From Bacillota bacterium (GTDB lineage: Bacteria > Bacillota > Clostridia > Lachnospirales > Lachnospiraceae), in assembly GCA_023410575.1 (NCBI GenBank), contig JAEYPP010000077.1, positions 1-43,691 of the forward strand: a stretch of 43,691 nucleotides of DNA, written 5' to 3'. The position numbers were made by a program, and so were the translations under genes. The notes below the pieces were generated by a model. It saw only the letters and a program-made list of their open reading frames with translations, ran no database searches and was not told the origin of the DNA. This document shows, one piece after another, positions 25,972-34,146 of the stretch (position 1 is its first letter; every line of letters begins with the position of its first letter).

Positions 25972-26414
25972 AGAAAATAAATACAATTATTGTTTCTTTT
26001 ATGTTTTCATTAGTTCTTTTATTTTCACCAGTATTAGATTCATGGAATGGGCAGAACATAATTGTTACTGAAGCACATTCTGGAAGAACTGACTCAAGTG
26101 GAGGGCACAGAGATAACAAAAATAAAAGTGGTTTAGGTTATTACCATTACCATTGTGGTGGCAATCCTCCGCATTTACATGAGAATGGTGTATGTCCTTA
26201 TAGTTCCCAAAGCACATCATCAAATAGTAGCAAAAAGAAAACGGTAAAAGCAGTTCAAGAAGCATTGAATGAATTGGGTTATGATTGTGGCATAGCAGAT
26301 GGAATATATGGAAAGAAAACAAAGGCGGCTCTTAAAGAGTTCCAAAAAAATAACGACTTGACTGTTGATGGAATCATTGGTAAGCAGGTTAAGAAAGCAC
26401 TTAATATTGATTAA
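25968..26414 (+). CDS. Secreted YHYH-domain and peptidoglycan-binding protein
   Basis: 148 residues. A signal peptide (residues 1-25, core VSFMFSLVLLFSPVL) is followed by a YHYH domain (HSGRTDSSGGHRDNKN, then YYHYHCGGNPPHLHENGVCP), a Ser linker and a C-terminal peptidoglycan-binding domain of the PF01471 type (AVQEALNELGYDCGIADGIY ending KKALN). The His/Cys cluster could hold a metal. The second domain should anchor it in the wall. GGGAGG is the ribosome site. It is the only intact gene of the accessory cluster behind the tRNA-Lys integrase remnant, so it was probably acquired. Confidence 0.85.
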   Translation: MKKINTIIVSFMFSLVLLFSPVLDSWNGQNIIVTEAHSGRTDSSGGHRDNKNKSGLGYYHYHCGGNPPHLHENGVCPYSSQSTSSNSSKKKTVKAVQEALNELGYDCGIADGIYGKKTKAALKEFQKNNDLTVDGIIGKQVKKALNID

Positions 26415-26432
26415 TTCAAAGCATCTATTGTT

Positions 26433-26520
26433 AGATATTCTCCTGTCAAGTAGACAGGTCAAATATCTAAAGCAAAGTGCAGATGAACGGTCACACGTTT
26501 TGTATGGCCGTTTTCTATGC
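26433..26520 (+). terminator. Two hairpins after the YHYH gene
   Basis: TTAGATATT..CCTGTC/GACAGG..AAATATCTAA (26434-26471) has no T-run. AACGGTCA..TGGCCGTTTTC (about 26487-26518) ends in a short T-run. The rest up to 26849 holds no gene that I can see. Confidence 0.5.
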
Positions 26521-26849
26521 ACACCATTTTTTTGTAGAGCAAATAGTATTAGATGATATTTCAGTAGAAATATTGATTTATGTAATAAGGAGTAGATACA
26601 AAATACAGAACAATGTATTTTTGTACCCACTCCTTATTTTATATGAAAGAAAACTTTTGTATTCGAATTAAGAGTTTCACAGGAAGCACACTTTTATCTA
26701 GTAGTAGAAATTATTAAGAAAAGGTATTATGATAGGAAAGTAGGGATAAATTCCACAATTGTTTAGAAATCTGTAAGATTTAGTAATTGTTATACTTTAG
26801 ATTTGGATGTTTTAATATAGATAAGCTATAGCGAAAGGGGTTAGGAAAC

Positions 26850-27581
26850 ATGGAACCATATCATATTTTAATCGTTGAGGATGACAAGGAAATTCTAGAG
26901 GGCATAAGTATTTATCTTAGGAATCAAGGATATCAAGTGTTTAAAGCTCAAAATGGGGCTCAAGGATTAGAAGTACTTGAAAGTGAAGAGATTCATCTTG
27001 CAATTGTAGACATTATGATGCCAGTCATGGATGGGATCACAATGACGATGAAACTTCGTGAAAAGTATGATTTTCCAGTGATTATGTTGTCGGCAAAGTC
27101 AGAAGAAATTGACAAGATTACTGGACTTAATATTGGGGCTGACGACTATGTTACGAAACCATTTACACCGATGGAACTGATGGCACGTGTGAATTCGCAA
27201 CTTCGTAGGTATATTAAATTCCTAAAAAAAGAAAAGGAATTAGTGGGAGAGCTACAGACACCGAAGGAGGAAAATCACGATAAAATATATGTTGTCGGTG
27301 GGTTGGAGCTTAATGAAACGACGGTTGAAGTATTCGTAGATGAAAAGCCAGTTAAATTTACACCTTTAGAATTTAAAATATTATGTCTTCTTATGAGAAA
27401 TCCAGGTAGAGTGTTTTCACCAGATGAGATTTATGAACGCGTCTGGAATGAAAAAGCTATTACTACGGATACAATTATGGTTCATATTCGAAGAATCAGA
27501 GAGAAGATTGAGATTAATCCGAGGGAGCCAAAATATCTGAAAGTGGTATGGGGAGTAGGCTATAAGATTGAAAAAATGTAA
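26850..27581 (+). CDS. OmpR-family response regulator
   Basis: 243 residues. The N-terminal receiver has the acidic pair EDD (residues 10-12), phospho-acceptor D54 (VDIMMP), Ser/Thr switch at LSAKS and Lys in YVTKPF. The C-terminal winged helix starts around residue 150 (GGLELNETTVEVF) and ends KVVWGVGYKIEKM, as in VanR/PhoB-like regulators. A 20-residue charged linker joins the two. AAAGGGG precedes the ATG. The partner kinase gene starts 15 bases after its stop. Confidence 0.95.
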   Translation: MEPYHILIVEDDKEILEGISIYLRNQGYQVFKAQNGAQGLEVLESEEIHLAIVDIMMPVMDGITMTMKLREKYDFPVIMLSAKSEEIDKITGLNIGADDYVTKPFTPMELMARVNSQLRRYIKFLKKEKELVGELQTPKEENHDKIYVVGGLELNETTVEVFVDEKPVKFTPLEFKILCLLMRNPGRVFSPDEIYERVWNEKAITTDTIMVHIRRIREKIEINPREPKYLKVVWGVGYKIEKM

Positions 27582-27596
27582 AGAAAAGGTGAGGGA

Positions 27597-30083
27597 ATGC
27601 AAGTAAAGAAAGTAAAAGAAGAGATAATAACGGATGAAAAAATAACGGAAGAGAAAATAATGGAAGAGAAAATATCCCAAGAGAAAATACAAGAAGAGAA
27701 AGTAACAGAAAAAAAGGTGAAAGAAGAAAAAGAGAAGGATAAAAAAATAAAGGTTGCTGGGAAGATTATTGGTTGGCTATTATGCATCATATTTTTAGTT
27801 ACATGCTCTATTGGATTTGTCTCAGAAGCAAAAAAAATCTCACCAACAAATGAAGACTGGACGTCACATATTATTCAGCAAATGATAGATCCAATCAATT
27901 ACGTACTATATTATCAAGCAATGCTCGAGAAAAATCCAATGCTAGATTCCACGAGTGATGTTTTCTTCCCTGAGGAAGTAAATACGGAGCCATTTTATGC
28001 AGGTTCATGGGAGGCAATGTTAGCTCATTATTCGAATCTACTATATGGATGTGATAATATTGAGTATCTTGTAATTGATAATGAAAATCGTCAGACTTTG
28101 TATGAAAGTGATCAGTCAGACTTGATTAGTGAGTTTTTTATTCAATCGGACAATTCTGCGGATGGGCAAGCTCAATGGACGCAGAAGATGCAAGAAAAAT
28201 TCGGGTATTATACAGTAATTCAGTATGATGAAAATGGAAAGGCTACAGTTCTTGATTGCTTTGGGGTAGATAGAAATAATATTCTCGCAACGAAGCAACC
28301 ATTGAATGAAAAATCTGAATTTGAAGTACCGATTTATGAAAAGGTTGATAGTGAGATTGCAACATTAATTGAGAATTCTCTCGAATCAGGATCTTTTATT
28401 TTAGATAATGAAATATACTATCTTCGTGGTCCACATGAAGATAAGATAGATCGGATTTATGAGTATGTCAATAGTAGTGGGGATAAGTCATATACCACGT
28501 TGTTGTATAAGCACACAGGTTATATAAACCCAAGTGGTATTAAGGATGTTACAATCGTAGTTGCAATTTCTGAGCCAATGCAAATTGGTAATACAATGTT
28601 CTATATGGATTCTGATTACTATTCTATCCCCAATGGGTTTGCTTTCTTGCTGATCGGTTTTCTTATTGTAACAATTATTGCAGCAATTGTAATTTCTTGT
28701 ATTAAATTATTGGGAATTGCCACTGGGTTTATCTCTAAAATTCCGCTAGAACTAATTGCACTATTTGTAGCAGCAACCATTCATCAAGTGCATCCACTAG
28801 CACGTTTGACTCAATCTTTTACATCAGGGTTACTAGCTCAAGAGATGGTAAATGCTAGGATTACGGAAAGTATTGCAAACACTTTGGACGATATTATTAT
28901 CCATGGTGTATGGTTCGTATTTTTTGGAGTAATTTTCTTTAGTATTGTATCCGTGTTATCGGTATTTCGAAAAGGAATCAAACGTTATTGTTTCGAGAAT
29001 ATCCTAGTTATTCGCATCATTACTTACTTGTTAAAGTTGGGAAAAAAGATGATTAAGCTGGGAAAAGGGATGATTAAGCGGATATTAACATTTGATCTTC
29101 ATGATTCCGTTAATCGTACTGTTTTAAAAGTAGTTCTGCTTAATTTCATTATTATTTTCATTATGTGCTGTTTCTGGTTTTTGGGTATTCCTATCTTGAT
29201 TGTATATTCCATCTTAGTGTTCTATTTCTTGAGAAAATATTTAAATAGCCTAAAGGAGAACTATGATAAAGTGATAGAGGCTGCTCATAATATGGCAGAA
29301 GGTCAACTAGATTATCAGATTGATGAAAAGCTTGGTTTATTTACTCCACTAGCAAGTGAACTTAATAAAGTTCAAGAAGGATTTAAACAAGCAGTTTTAG
29401 AAGAAGTTAAGAGTCAAAAGATGAAAACAGAGCTAATAACAAATGTATCTCATGATTTAAAGACACCATTAACAGCGATTATAACGTATGTCAATCTGCT
29501 AAAAGATGAAGATATTACAAAAGAACAGCAAGAAGAATATATTGAAGTACTAGATAATAAAGCGATGCGACTAAAACAACTGATTGAAGATTTATTTGAA
29601 GTCAGTAAAATTAATAGTAGTAATATAACTCTAAATCCTGTTGACGTTGATGTTGTCGAATTAATAAAGCAAGCTCAGTTAGAGCTATTGGAACGTTTTG
29701 AAGAGGCTCATATTGATTATCGGTTAACAGTACCAGAGGACAAAGTGATCTTACATTTAGATAGTCAAAAGACATATCGCATTTTTGAGAATTTGTTTGT
29801 CAATGTAGTAAAATATGCGCTACCGAATACAAGAGCTTATATGTCAGTAACAAAAGAAGATGGTATTGTTACGATAGAGATGAAAAATGTCTCAGCACAA
29901 GAACTTAATATTTCACCAGAACAATTAACGGAGCGATTCGTACGTGGAGATAAATCCAGGAATACAGAAGGTTCAGGATTAGGTCTTGCAATTGTTAAGA
30001 GCATTGTAGAAGTCCAAGGTGGAACATTTTCAATTGAAGTCGATGGAGATTTGTTCAAAGTGATTATCCAATTCCATCAATAA
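27597..30083 (+). CDS. Large multi-helix sensor histidine kinase
   Basis: 828 residues. The first 45 or so are a run of degenerate pentads such as EEKIM, EEKIS and EEKVT. A first membrane helix (about 52-72) leads to an extracytoplasmic domain (75-345), then about five more helices up to residue 540. A HAMP-like linker follows, then HisKA with His619 (NVSHDLKTPL) and HATPase (VNVVKYA as the N box, GSGLGLAIV as the G box). It should phosphorylate the regulator encoded just upstream. The signal is unknown; the multi-helix middle resembles a transporter-like or membrane-stress sensor more than a simple two-helix kinase. Confidence 0.93.
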   Translation: MQVKKVKEEIITDEKITEEKIMEEKISQEKIQEEKVTEKKVKEEKEKDKKIKVAGKIIGWLLCIIFLVTCSIGFVSEAKKISPTNEDWTSHIIQQMIDPINYVLYYQAMLEKNPMLDSTSDVFFPEEVNTEPFYAGSWEAMLAHYSNLLYGCDNIEYLVIDNENRQTLYESDQSDLISEFFIQSDNSADGQAQWTQKMQEKFGYYTVIQYDENGKATVLDCFGVDRNNILATKQPLNEKSEFEVPIYEKVDSEIATLIENSLESGSFILDNEIYYLRGPHEDKIDRIYEYVNSSGDKSYTTLLYKHTGYINPSGIKDVTIVVAISEPMQIGNTMFYMDSDYYSIPNGFAFLLIGFLIVTIIAAIVISCIKLLGIATGFISKIPLELIALFVAATIHQVHPLARLTQSFTSGLLAQEMVNARITESIANTLDDIIIHGVWFVFFGVIFFSIVSVLSVFRKGIKRYCFENILVIRIITYLLKLGKKMIKLGKGMIKRILTFDLHDSVNRTVLKVVLLNFIIIFIMCCFWFLGIPILIVYSILVFYFLRKYLNSLKENYDKVIEAAHNMAEGQLDYQIDEKLGLFTPLASELNKVQEGFKQAVLEEVKSQKMKTELITNVSHDLKTPLTAIITYVNLLKDEDITKEQQEEYIEVLDNKAMRLKQLIEDLFEVSKINSSNITLNPVDVDVVELIKQAQLELLERFEEAHIDYRLTVPEDKVILHLDSQKTYRIFENLFVNVVKYALPNTRAYMSVTKEDGIVTIEMKNVSAQELNISPEQLTERFVRGDKSRNTEGSGLGLAIVKSIVEVQGGTFSIEVDGDLFKVIIQFHQ

Positions 30084-30339
30084 TTATAATCTCATTCTCT
30101 TGTGTATAAAAAATGAAAGTCTCTGTGTCAGTGTGGGTATGATAGTTATTCATCATGCGCGATACTGTCATAGGGATTTTTTATGTAAAAGGAAAGTTCT
30201 TCGAACTTCCCTTTTACATAAAAAAAGTGTCCAAAAAGAAGGACGCAAATATGCGTACTACGCTGTGCTACGGCGCGGAACAAAAGTTGTGCTTGTATTT
30301 GAAATAGATTAAGATAATTGTAAGAAAATATTTACATTA
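30084..30339. repeat. Terminator, palindrome copy B and hairpin extension after the kinase
   Basis: No gene. TATGATAGT/ACTGTCATA (30138-30172) ends in six T. Palindrome B starts on that T-run (30177-30226): TTTTTTATGTAAAAGGAAAG, with its mirror CTTCCCTTTTACATAAAAAA. Then GTCCAAAAAGAAGGAC, a small hairpin, and ATGCGTAC-containing GC-rich sequence, which is unusual for this genome. The same order is found at 31184-31372. Confidence 0.7.
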
Positions 30340-30367
30340 TTGACACTCTAGTATGATATGATTTAAT
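30340..30367 (+). promoter_or_regulatory. Promoter before the PTPTPTP-linker protein
   Basis: TTGACA, 16 bases, TTTAAT; the expected start is about 30 bases before the next ATG. Confidence 0.5.
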
Positions 30368-30403
30368 TATGTGTATTGTTGAACACAGAAATCAATTTGC
30401 AAA

Positions 30404-31156
30404 ATGAATCAACTAATCTTTCAATATACGAATGGATCGGCAAAACAGCTAAAAATATCTTTAAATAAGGCATATACAAGTAAACTGAGTAATTGCAATC
30501 TTTGTTCAGTCAGTTCTTTGGATACTCTGCTTTATTATCAATGTTTTAATAGTGTAGGGATTAAAGAATATAGTGATTATGATGGAATTGTATGCTTGAG
30601 CAATTATAACGAAATTCCGGAATCCGTCCCAATTGTTAAGATTGAGCCTTCGAAAGCTCCTACGCCAACACCTACGCCAGAACCAAAAATATTTAATGTT
30701 GAAGGAGTAGAGTTCCCTGTAAGAACAACATTTTTATCGAATGCATTAAGTGACTGGGGAGGAACCGCATTCTTATGGAGTGAACTCGAACAGAATGTCG
30801 ATGGCAAAATCATCAAATCAACCAACCTTTGGTATGATTGTAATACAATTGGATTTTCTCATCAAGGGACAAACTGTGAGGGTGTTATACTAACAAAAGC
30901 AAATCAAGGTTATAACATATCAATTAGTGTCAAACTTAGTGGTTCAGTAACAGCCGAACAAAGTGCGTCCATACTAAAAGCCATGGTAGCCACGATTTCT
31001 TCGAAACCATCTTTGGTGTATGAGGCAATCTATGATTCCTTTACATCAACAGAGTCACATGGGATCAACAAGAAAACATATGTTGCAATTGGTGATTGTA
31101 AAATAAAAGTAGATGTAAAAGATGGTGTCGTTATTTACAATATAAAGGAACGTTAA
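30404..31156 (+). CDS. Unknown protein with a Thr-Pro linker
   Basis: 250 residues, family not recognised. A Cys-containing N-terminal part (residues 1-80) is joined by the repeat TPTPTPEP (around residues 86-95) to a C-terminal domain of about 150 residues with aromatic and beta-strand character (LSDWGGTAFLWSELEQ). Such linkers are usual in secreted clostridial lipoproteins, yet there is no signal peptide, and an in-frame TGA lies a few codons upstream. No ribosome site precedes the ATG at 30404. The N-terminus may have been lost in a rearrangement next to repeat B, or the gene may be a pseudogene; the reading frame itself is intact. Confidence 0.6.
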   Translation: MNQLIFQYTNGSAKQLKISLNKAYTSKLSNCNLCSVSSLDTLLYYQCFNSVGIKEYSDYDGIVCLSNYNEIPESVPIVKIEPSKAPTPTPTPEPKIFNVEGVEFPVRTTFLSNALSDWGGTAFLWSELEQNVDGKIIKSTNLWYDCNTIGFSHQGTNCEGVILTKANQGYNISISVKLSGSVTAEQSASILKAMVATISSKPSLVYEAIYDSFTSTESHGINKKTYVAIGDCKIKVDVKDGVVIYNIKER

Positions 31157-31183
31157 TGTAAGAATAGTTAATCTATAATGTTT

Positions 31184-31246
31184 CATAATAAAAAGACTGA
31201 TAGTCTGTAGCTTATATAGTTAAGCCACTGACTATCAGCCTTTTTT
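31184..31246 (+). terminator. Terminator after the Thr-Pro linker gene
   Basis: CTGATAGTC and GACTATCAG form a 9-bp stem with a long loop, followed by CCTTTTTT. The T-run is at the same time the first arm of palindrome C. Confidence 0.75.
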
Positions 31247-31288
31247 ATGTAATAGGAAAGTTCTCAGAACTTCCTATTACATAAAAAA
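31241..31288. repeat. Terminator-linked palindrome, copy C
   Basis: TTTTTTATGTAATAGGAAAG then TTCTCAGAAC and the mirror TTCCTATTACATAAAAAA. It is nearly perfect and almost identical to copy B in its first and last 14 bases. Confidence 0.8.
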
Positions 31289-31539
31289 GCGTCCAAAAGA
31301 AAGGACACAATTATGCACACAAGCGCGTTAGGAAGATGTCGCTTACGCGACCGCGCTTGGCGCGAGTGTTTTGCAAGCAAAACACTTTGTTCTTGAACTA
31401 AGAAGTTTTTTCAAATTCCATAATCATGCATCCAACAAATAAGGATGCTTTATGCACACAAGTACTGATGGGACATGCCGCTTACGCGTACCACGCTTTG
31501 TACGAGTGTTTTTTCATGCATAACAAATAAGTCATTCTA
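31289..31539. repeat. Two tandem hairpin units (C1, C2) following palindrome C
   Basis: Each unit starts with a small TCC..GGA hairpin, then ATGCACACAAG, a middle with CGCTTACGCG, and CGAGTG or GCGAGTG followed by a T-run. C1 runs about 31291-31374 and C2 about 31430-31515, a 138-base step. Inner stem bases are GCGC/GCGC in C1 and GTAC/GTAC in C2. GTGTTTTGC/GCAAAACAC (31366-31385) closes C1. No gene is present. Confidence 0.65.
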
Positions 31540-32100
31540 TTACATAGGTAATACGTTACGACCAAATTCGTTATTAATAATCTGGGCAGCACTGCTGTAA
31601 ATAGCAGATAATCCACAGAAAATACCAACATATCCAGCAACTGTGTGGATAAGATCTGAGCCTGTGAAGTTTGCTGCGGATAAAAGGAAGAATAAAATAG
31701 TTAAACTTCCAAATACAATTTGAGTGATGCGATTATGCTTTAACGTTCCAATGAACATAAAGAATGTAAATAATCCCCAAAAAGCTAAGTAATAGCCCAT
31801 GGATGCATCATCTTTTGCATTGATGTTGGAAAAAGGATTGATCCAAATAAGAATTAAGGACCACCAGAAGAATCCGTATGCAGTGAATGCAGTAGCTCCA
31901 AACGTATTATTCTTCTTAAATTCCATAATACCAGCAATAATCTGGGCAGCACCACCAAGGGCAAAGCCCATAGCTACAATCACAATACTAAGTGGAAGAA
32001 AACCAGCATTGTGTAAATTAAGTAAACATGTTGTCATACCAAATCCGAGTAATCCTAAAGGTGCTGGATTGGCAATGCTTGAAGATTGTTGTGTTGACAT
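31540..32100 (-). CDS. satP: Acetate/succinate uptake transporter (GPR1/FUN34/YaaH family)
   Basis: About 186 residues, six membrane helices, with the hallmark NPAPLGLLGFG just before helix 1. Family members are hexameric channels for acetate and succinate (SatP/YaaH). The start at 32100 (MSTQQSS) has AGGAGGG 9 bases upstream; a longer reading to 32139 has no ribosome site. The gene is monocistronic and its end abuts the C2 repeat. In a fermenter it may serve acetate re-uptake; the direction is not evident from sequence. Confidence 0.9.
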   Translation of the reverse strand: MSTQQSSSIANPAPLGLLGFGMTTCLLNLHNAGFLPLSIVIVAMGFALGGAAQIIAGIMEFKKNNTFGATAFTAYGFFWWSLILIWINPFSNINAKDDASMGYYLAFWGLFTFFMFIGTLKHNRITQIVFGSLTILFFLLSAANFTGSDLIHTVAGYVGIFCGLSAIYSSAAQIINNEFGRNVLPM

Positions 32101-32330
32101 TACTTTGTCCCTCCTAGTTATTTTCCGATAACGCGACAATAAAACATTCTATCAGTAAGTTTTTTACTTTTCAACAGAGAAATTAAGATTCCATAAACTA
32201 CTATGGAATATATTTCGTAATAGGTTGCGGGAAAATGATAGGATAATAAATAAGATAGAAAACACATTTTCACTCTATCAAATTATTATTTCGTTTGGAA
32301 TAACTATGTAGAAGTGGATGTGATTACAGA

Positions 32331-32359
32331 TTGAAGCGATTCTGAATTTTCGGTATGAT
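32331..32359 (+). promoter_or_regulatory. Promoter of the small zinc-ribbon gene
   Basis: TTGAAG, 17 bases, TATGAT. The leader from about 32366 to 32425 is GC-rich (CCCGGGGACCCC) with possible short stems. The rest of 32101-32330 shows no gene. Confidence 0.55.
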
Positions 32360-32425
32360 ACAGGAGAAGTGAATGACGAACCCGTGAAGTAAACGTTCCC
32401 GGGGACCCCTTAAGGAGGTTCAGTT

Positions 32426-32584
32426 ATGAAGTTTGTGTATCTACCTGATAAATGCTTGAAATGTGAAAATGAAATTAAGATAGAAAAGAAACAAGATGGA
32501 ACAATGGATGCATATTGTATGCATTGTGATTTTGTTCTAAAGTTTACAAAGGAGGAAATAGAGCAACTACTTCCTCAAAATTAA
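32426..32584 (+). CDS. 52-residue double-CxxC zinc-ribbon protein
   Basis: Starts ATG at 32426 with AAGGAGG 7 bases upstream. The product begins MKFVYLPDKCLKCENEI and has a second pair AYCMHCDF, so four cysteines in two CxxC knuckles, then an acidic helix (KEEIEQLLPQN). The pattern is a rubredoxin-like or ribosomal-type zinc ribbon. It has its own promoter and a strong terminator, which supports a real gene. Function is unknown; DNA, RNA or protein binding are all possible. Confidence 0.75.
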   Translation: MKFVYLPDKCLKCENEIKIEKKQDGTMDAYCMHCDFVLKFTKEEIEQLLPQN

Positions 32585-32587
32585 TAA

Positions 32588-32646
32588 AAAAGGAATGAGA
32601 TTTATCGCGCTCCGAAGAACTATGCGATAAATCTCATTCCTTTTAA
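32588..32646. terminator. Strong bidirectional terminator
   Basis: AAAAGGAATGAGATTTATCGC and its exact mirror flank a 19-base loop, with A-run before and T-run after, between the zinc-ribbon gene (+) and the purF-like gene (-). Confidence 0.88.
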
Positions 32647-32674
32647 CTTATTCCTTTTTAAGTACTTTTGAACC

Positions 32675-34078
32675 CTATTCTTTTCCATTCCAGCAATAAG
32701 TACATAACTTGCAAGGTGAGATTCCAACGGCTTGAATCATATCGTCTAATCGGTGATAGCGTAATGTTGTAAAATTCAATTGTTTTTTGATCTCATCTAA
32801 CATAAATTTATATTTATCCGATTCCGGATTAGAGTACTCTTGTAGTGCGGATACCTCATTTGGACCTTCTGCTTTTGAGATGATACGGCGAGTAATTAAG
32901 TCCATCTCTGAAGTTGAACGGGAAAAGTTTAAATATTTACAACCATAGAGTAGTGGTGGGCAAGCTGGACGAATATGTACTTCTTTTGCGCCACTCTGAT
33001 AAAGAAATTCGGTTGTTTCACGTAGCTGAGTTCCACGTACAATCGAGTCATCAATCAGTAATAGACTCTTGTCTTTAATCAAATCATGAACTGGAATTAA
33101 CTTCATCTTTGCTATTAAATCACGCTTGCTTTGCATAGTTGGCATAAAGGAACGAGGCCATGTCGGCGTATACTTGATGAATGGACGAGAAAATGGAATG
33201 CCAGAACGGTTCGCATATCCAATTGCATGAGCAGTACCAGAATCCGGTACACCAGCAACAATATCTGGTTTTACATTATCTCTTTGAGCTAGTAAATCTC
33301 CACAATTATAACGCATCTTTTCTACACTTACACCTTCATAAGAGGAGGAAGGATAACCATAATAAACCCAAAGGAAAGTACAAATCTTCATATTTTCCCC
33401 AGGCTTTGCAAGTACTTGTACTCCTTCTGGTGTAATAGCAACGATTTCTCCAGGACCTAATTCTTTATATTCGGTATATCCAAGATTAAGGTAAGCGAAA
33501 CTTTCAAAGGATGCACAATAGGCATCTTCCTTTTGTCCAATCGAGACAGGGGTTCTTCCCATCTTATCACGAGCCACATATAATCCTTTTGGGGTCATAA
33601 TTAAAATCGTCATTGATCCTATGATTAAATCTTGGGCGTATTGAATACCATCCACAAAGTGAGATTTTTGGTTAATGATTGAGGCAACAAGTTCAGTTGG
33701 ATTAATTTCGCCACCACTCATCTCAAGGAAATGTGGATTTCCAGAATTAAATATCATGGATACGATTTCATCCACATTATTAATTTTACCTACAGTTGTA
33801 ATTGCATAAGTACCATGATGAGAACGAACGATCAAGGGTTGTGGTTCGAAATCGGAGATACAACCAATCCCAAGATTACCTTCCATTTCATTCACATCTT
33901 TTTCAAATTTCGTACGAAAAGGTGCACTCTCTATGTTATGGATTGAACGATCAAATCCATCCTTACCGTATACCGCCATGCCACCTCGTCTTGTTCCGAG
34001 ATGGGAATGATAATCTGTTCCAAAGAATAAATCAAAAACGCAGTCTGTTTTTGATGCTACACCAAAAAATCCACCCAT
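32675..34078 (-). CDS. PurF-like amidophosphoribosyltransferase paralogue lacking the N-terminal Cys
   Basis: 467 residues, full PurF architecture: N-terminal class II amidotransferase domain, phosphoribosyltransferase domain with the PRPP motif LLIDDSIVRGTQL, and the C-terminal cysteines of the Bacillus-type iron-sulfur site (RPACPP, CKLCTYC). PurF normally starts Met-Cys-Gly, Cys being the glutamine-hydrolysing nucleophile; here the start is MGGFFGVASKTDC, so position 2 is Gly. CGTRxGG-like elements (HLGTRRGGMAVYG) are otherwise kept. GGAGG precedes the ATG, which fixes the start. It may use free ammonia or have another role. It is monocistronic. Confidence 0.85.
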   Translation of the reverse strand: MGGFFGVASKTDCVFDLFFGTDYHSHLGTRRGGMAVYGKDGFDRSIHNIESAPFRTKFEKDVNEMEGNLGIGCISDFEPQPLIVRSHHGTYAITTVGKINNVDEIVSMIFNSGNPHFLEMSGGEINPTELVASIINQKSHFVDGIQYAQDLIIGSMTILIMTPKGLYVARDKMGRTPVSIGQKEDAYCASFESFAYLNLGYTEYKELGPGEIVAITPEGVQVLAKPGENMKICTFLWVYYGYPSSSYEGVSVEKMRYNCGDLLAQRDNVKPDIVAGVPDSGTAHAIGYANRSGIPFSRPFIKYTPTWPRSFMPTMQSKRDLIAKMKLIPVHDLIKDKSLLLIDDSIVRGTQLRETTEFLYQSGAKEVHIRPACPPLLYGCKYLNFSRSTSEMDLITRRIISKAEGPNEVSALQEYSNPESDKYKFMLDEIKKQLNFTTLRYHRLDDMIQAVGISPCKLCTYCWNGKE

Positions 34079-34146
34079 GATAATCCTCCATAATCTTTAT
34101 TCTTATAGTCCATCTTAATCTAAATATTTTCATAAGTGTGGAAGTT

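Noticed and set aside
30100..30312. A 70-codon open frame after the histidine kinase
   Set aside because: It runs through the terminator and palindrome B; the product only reflects repeat DNA.
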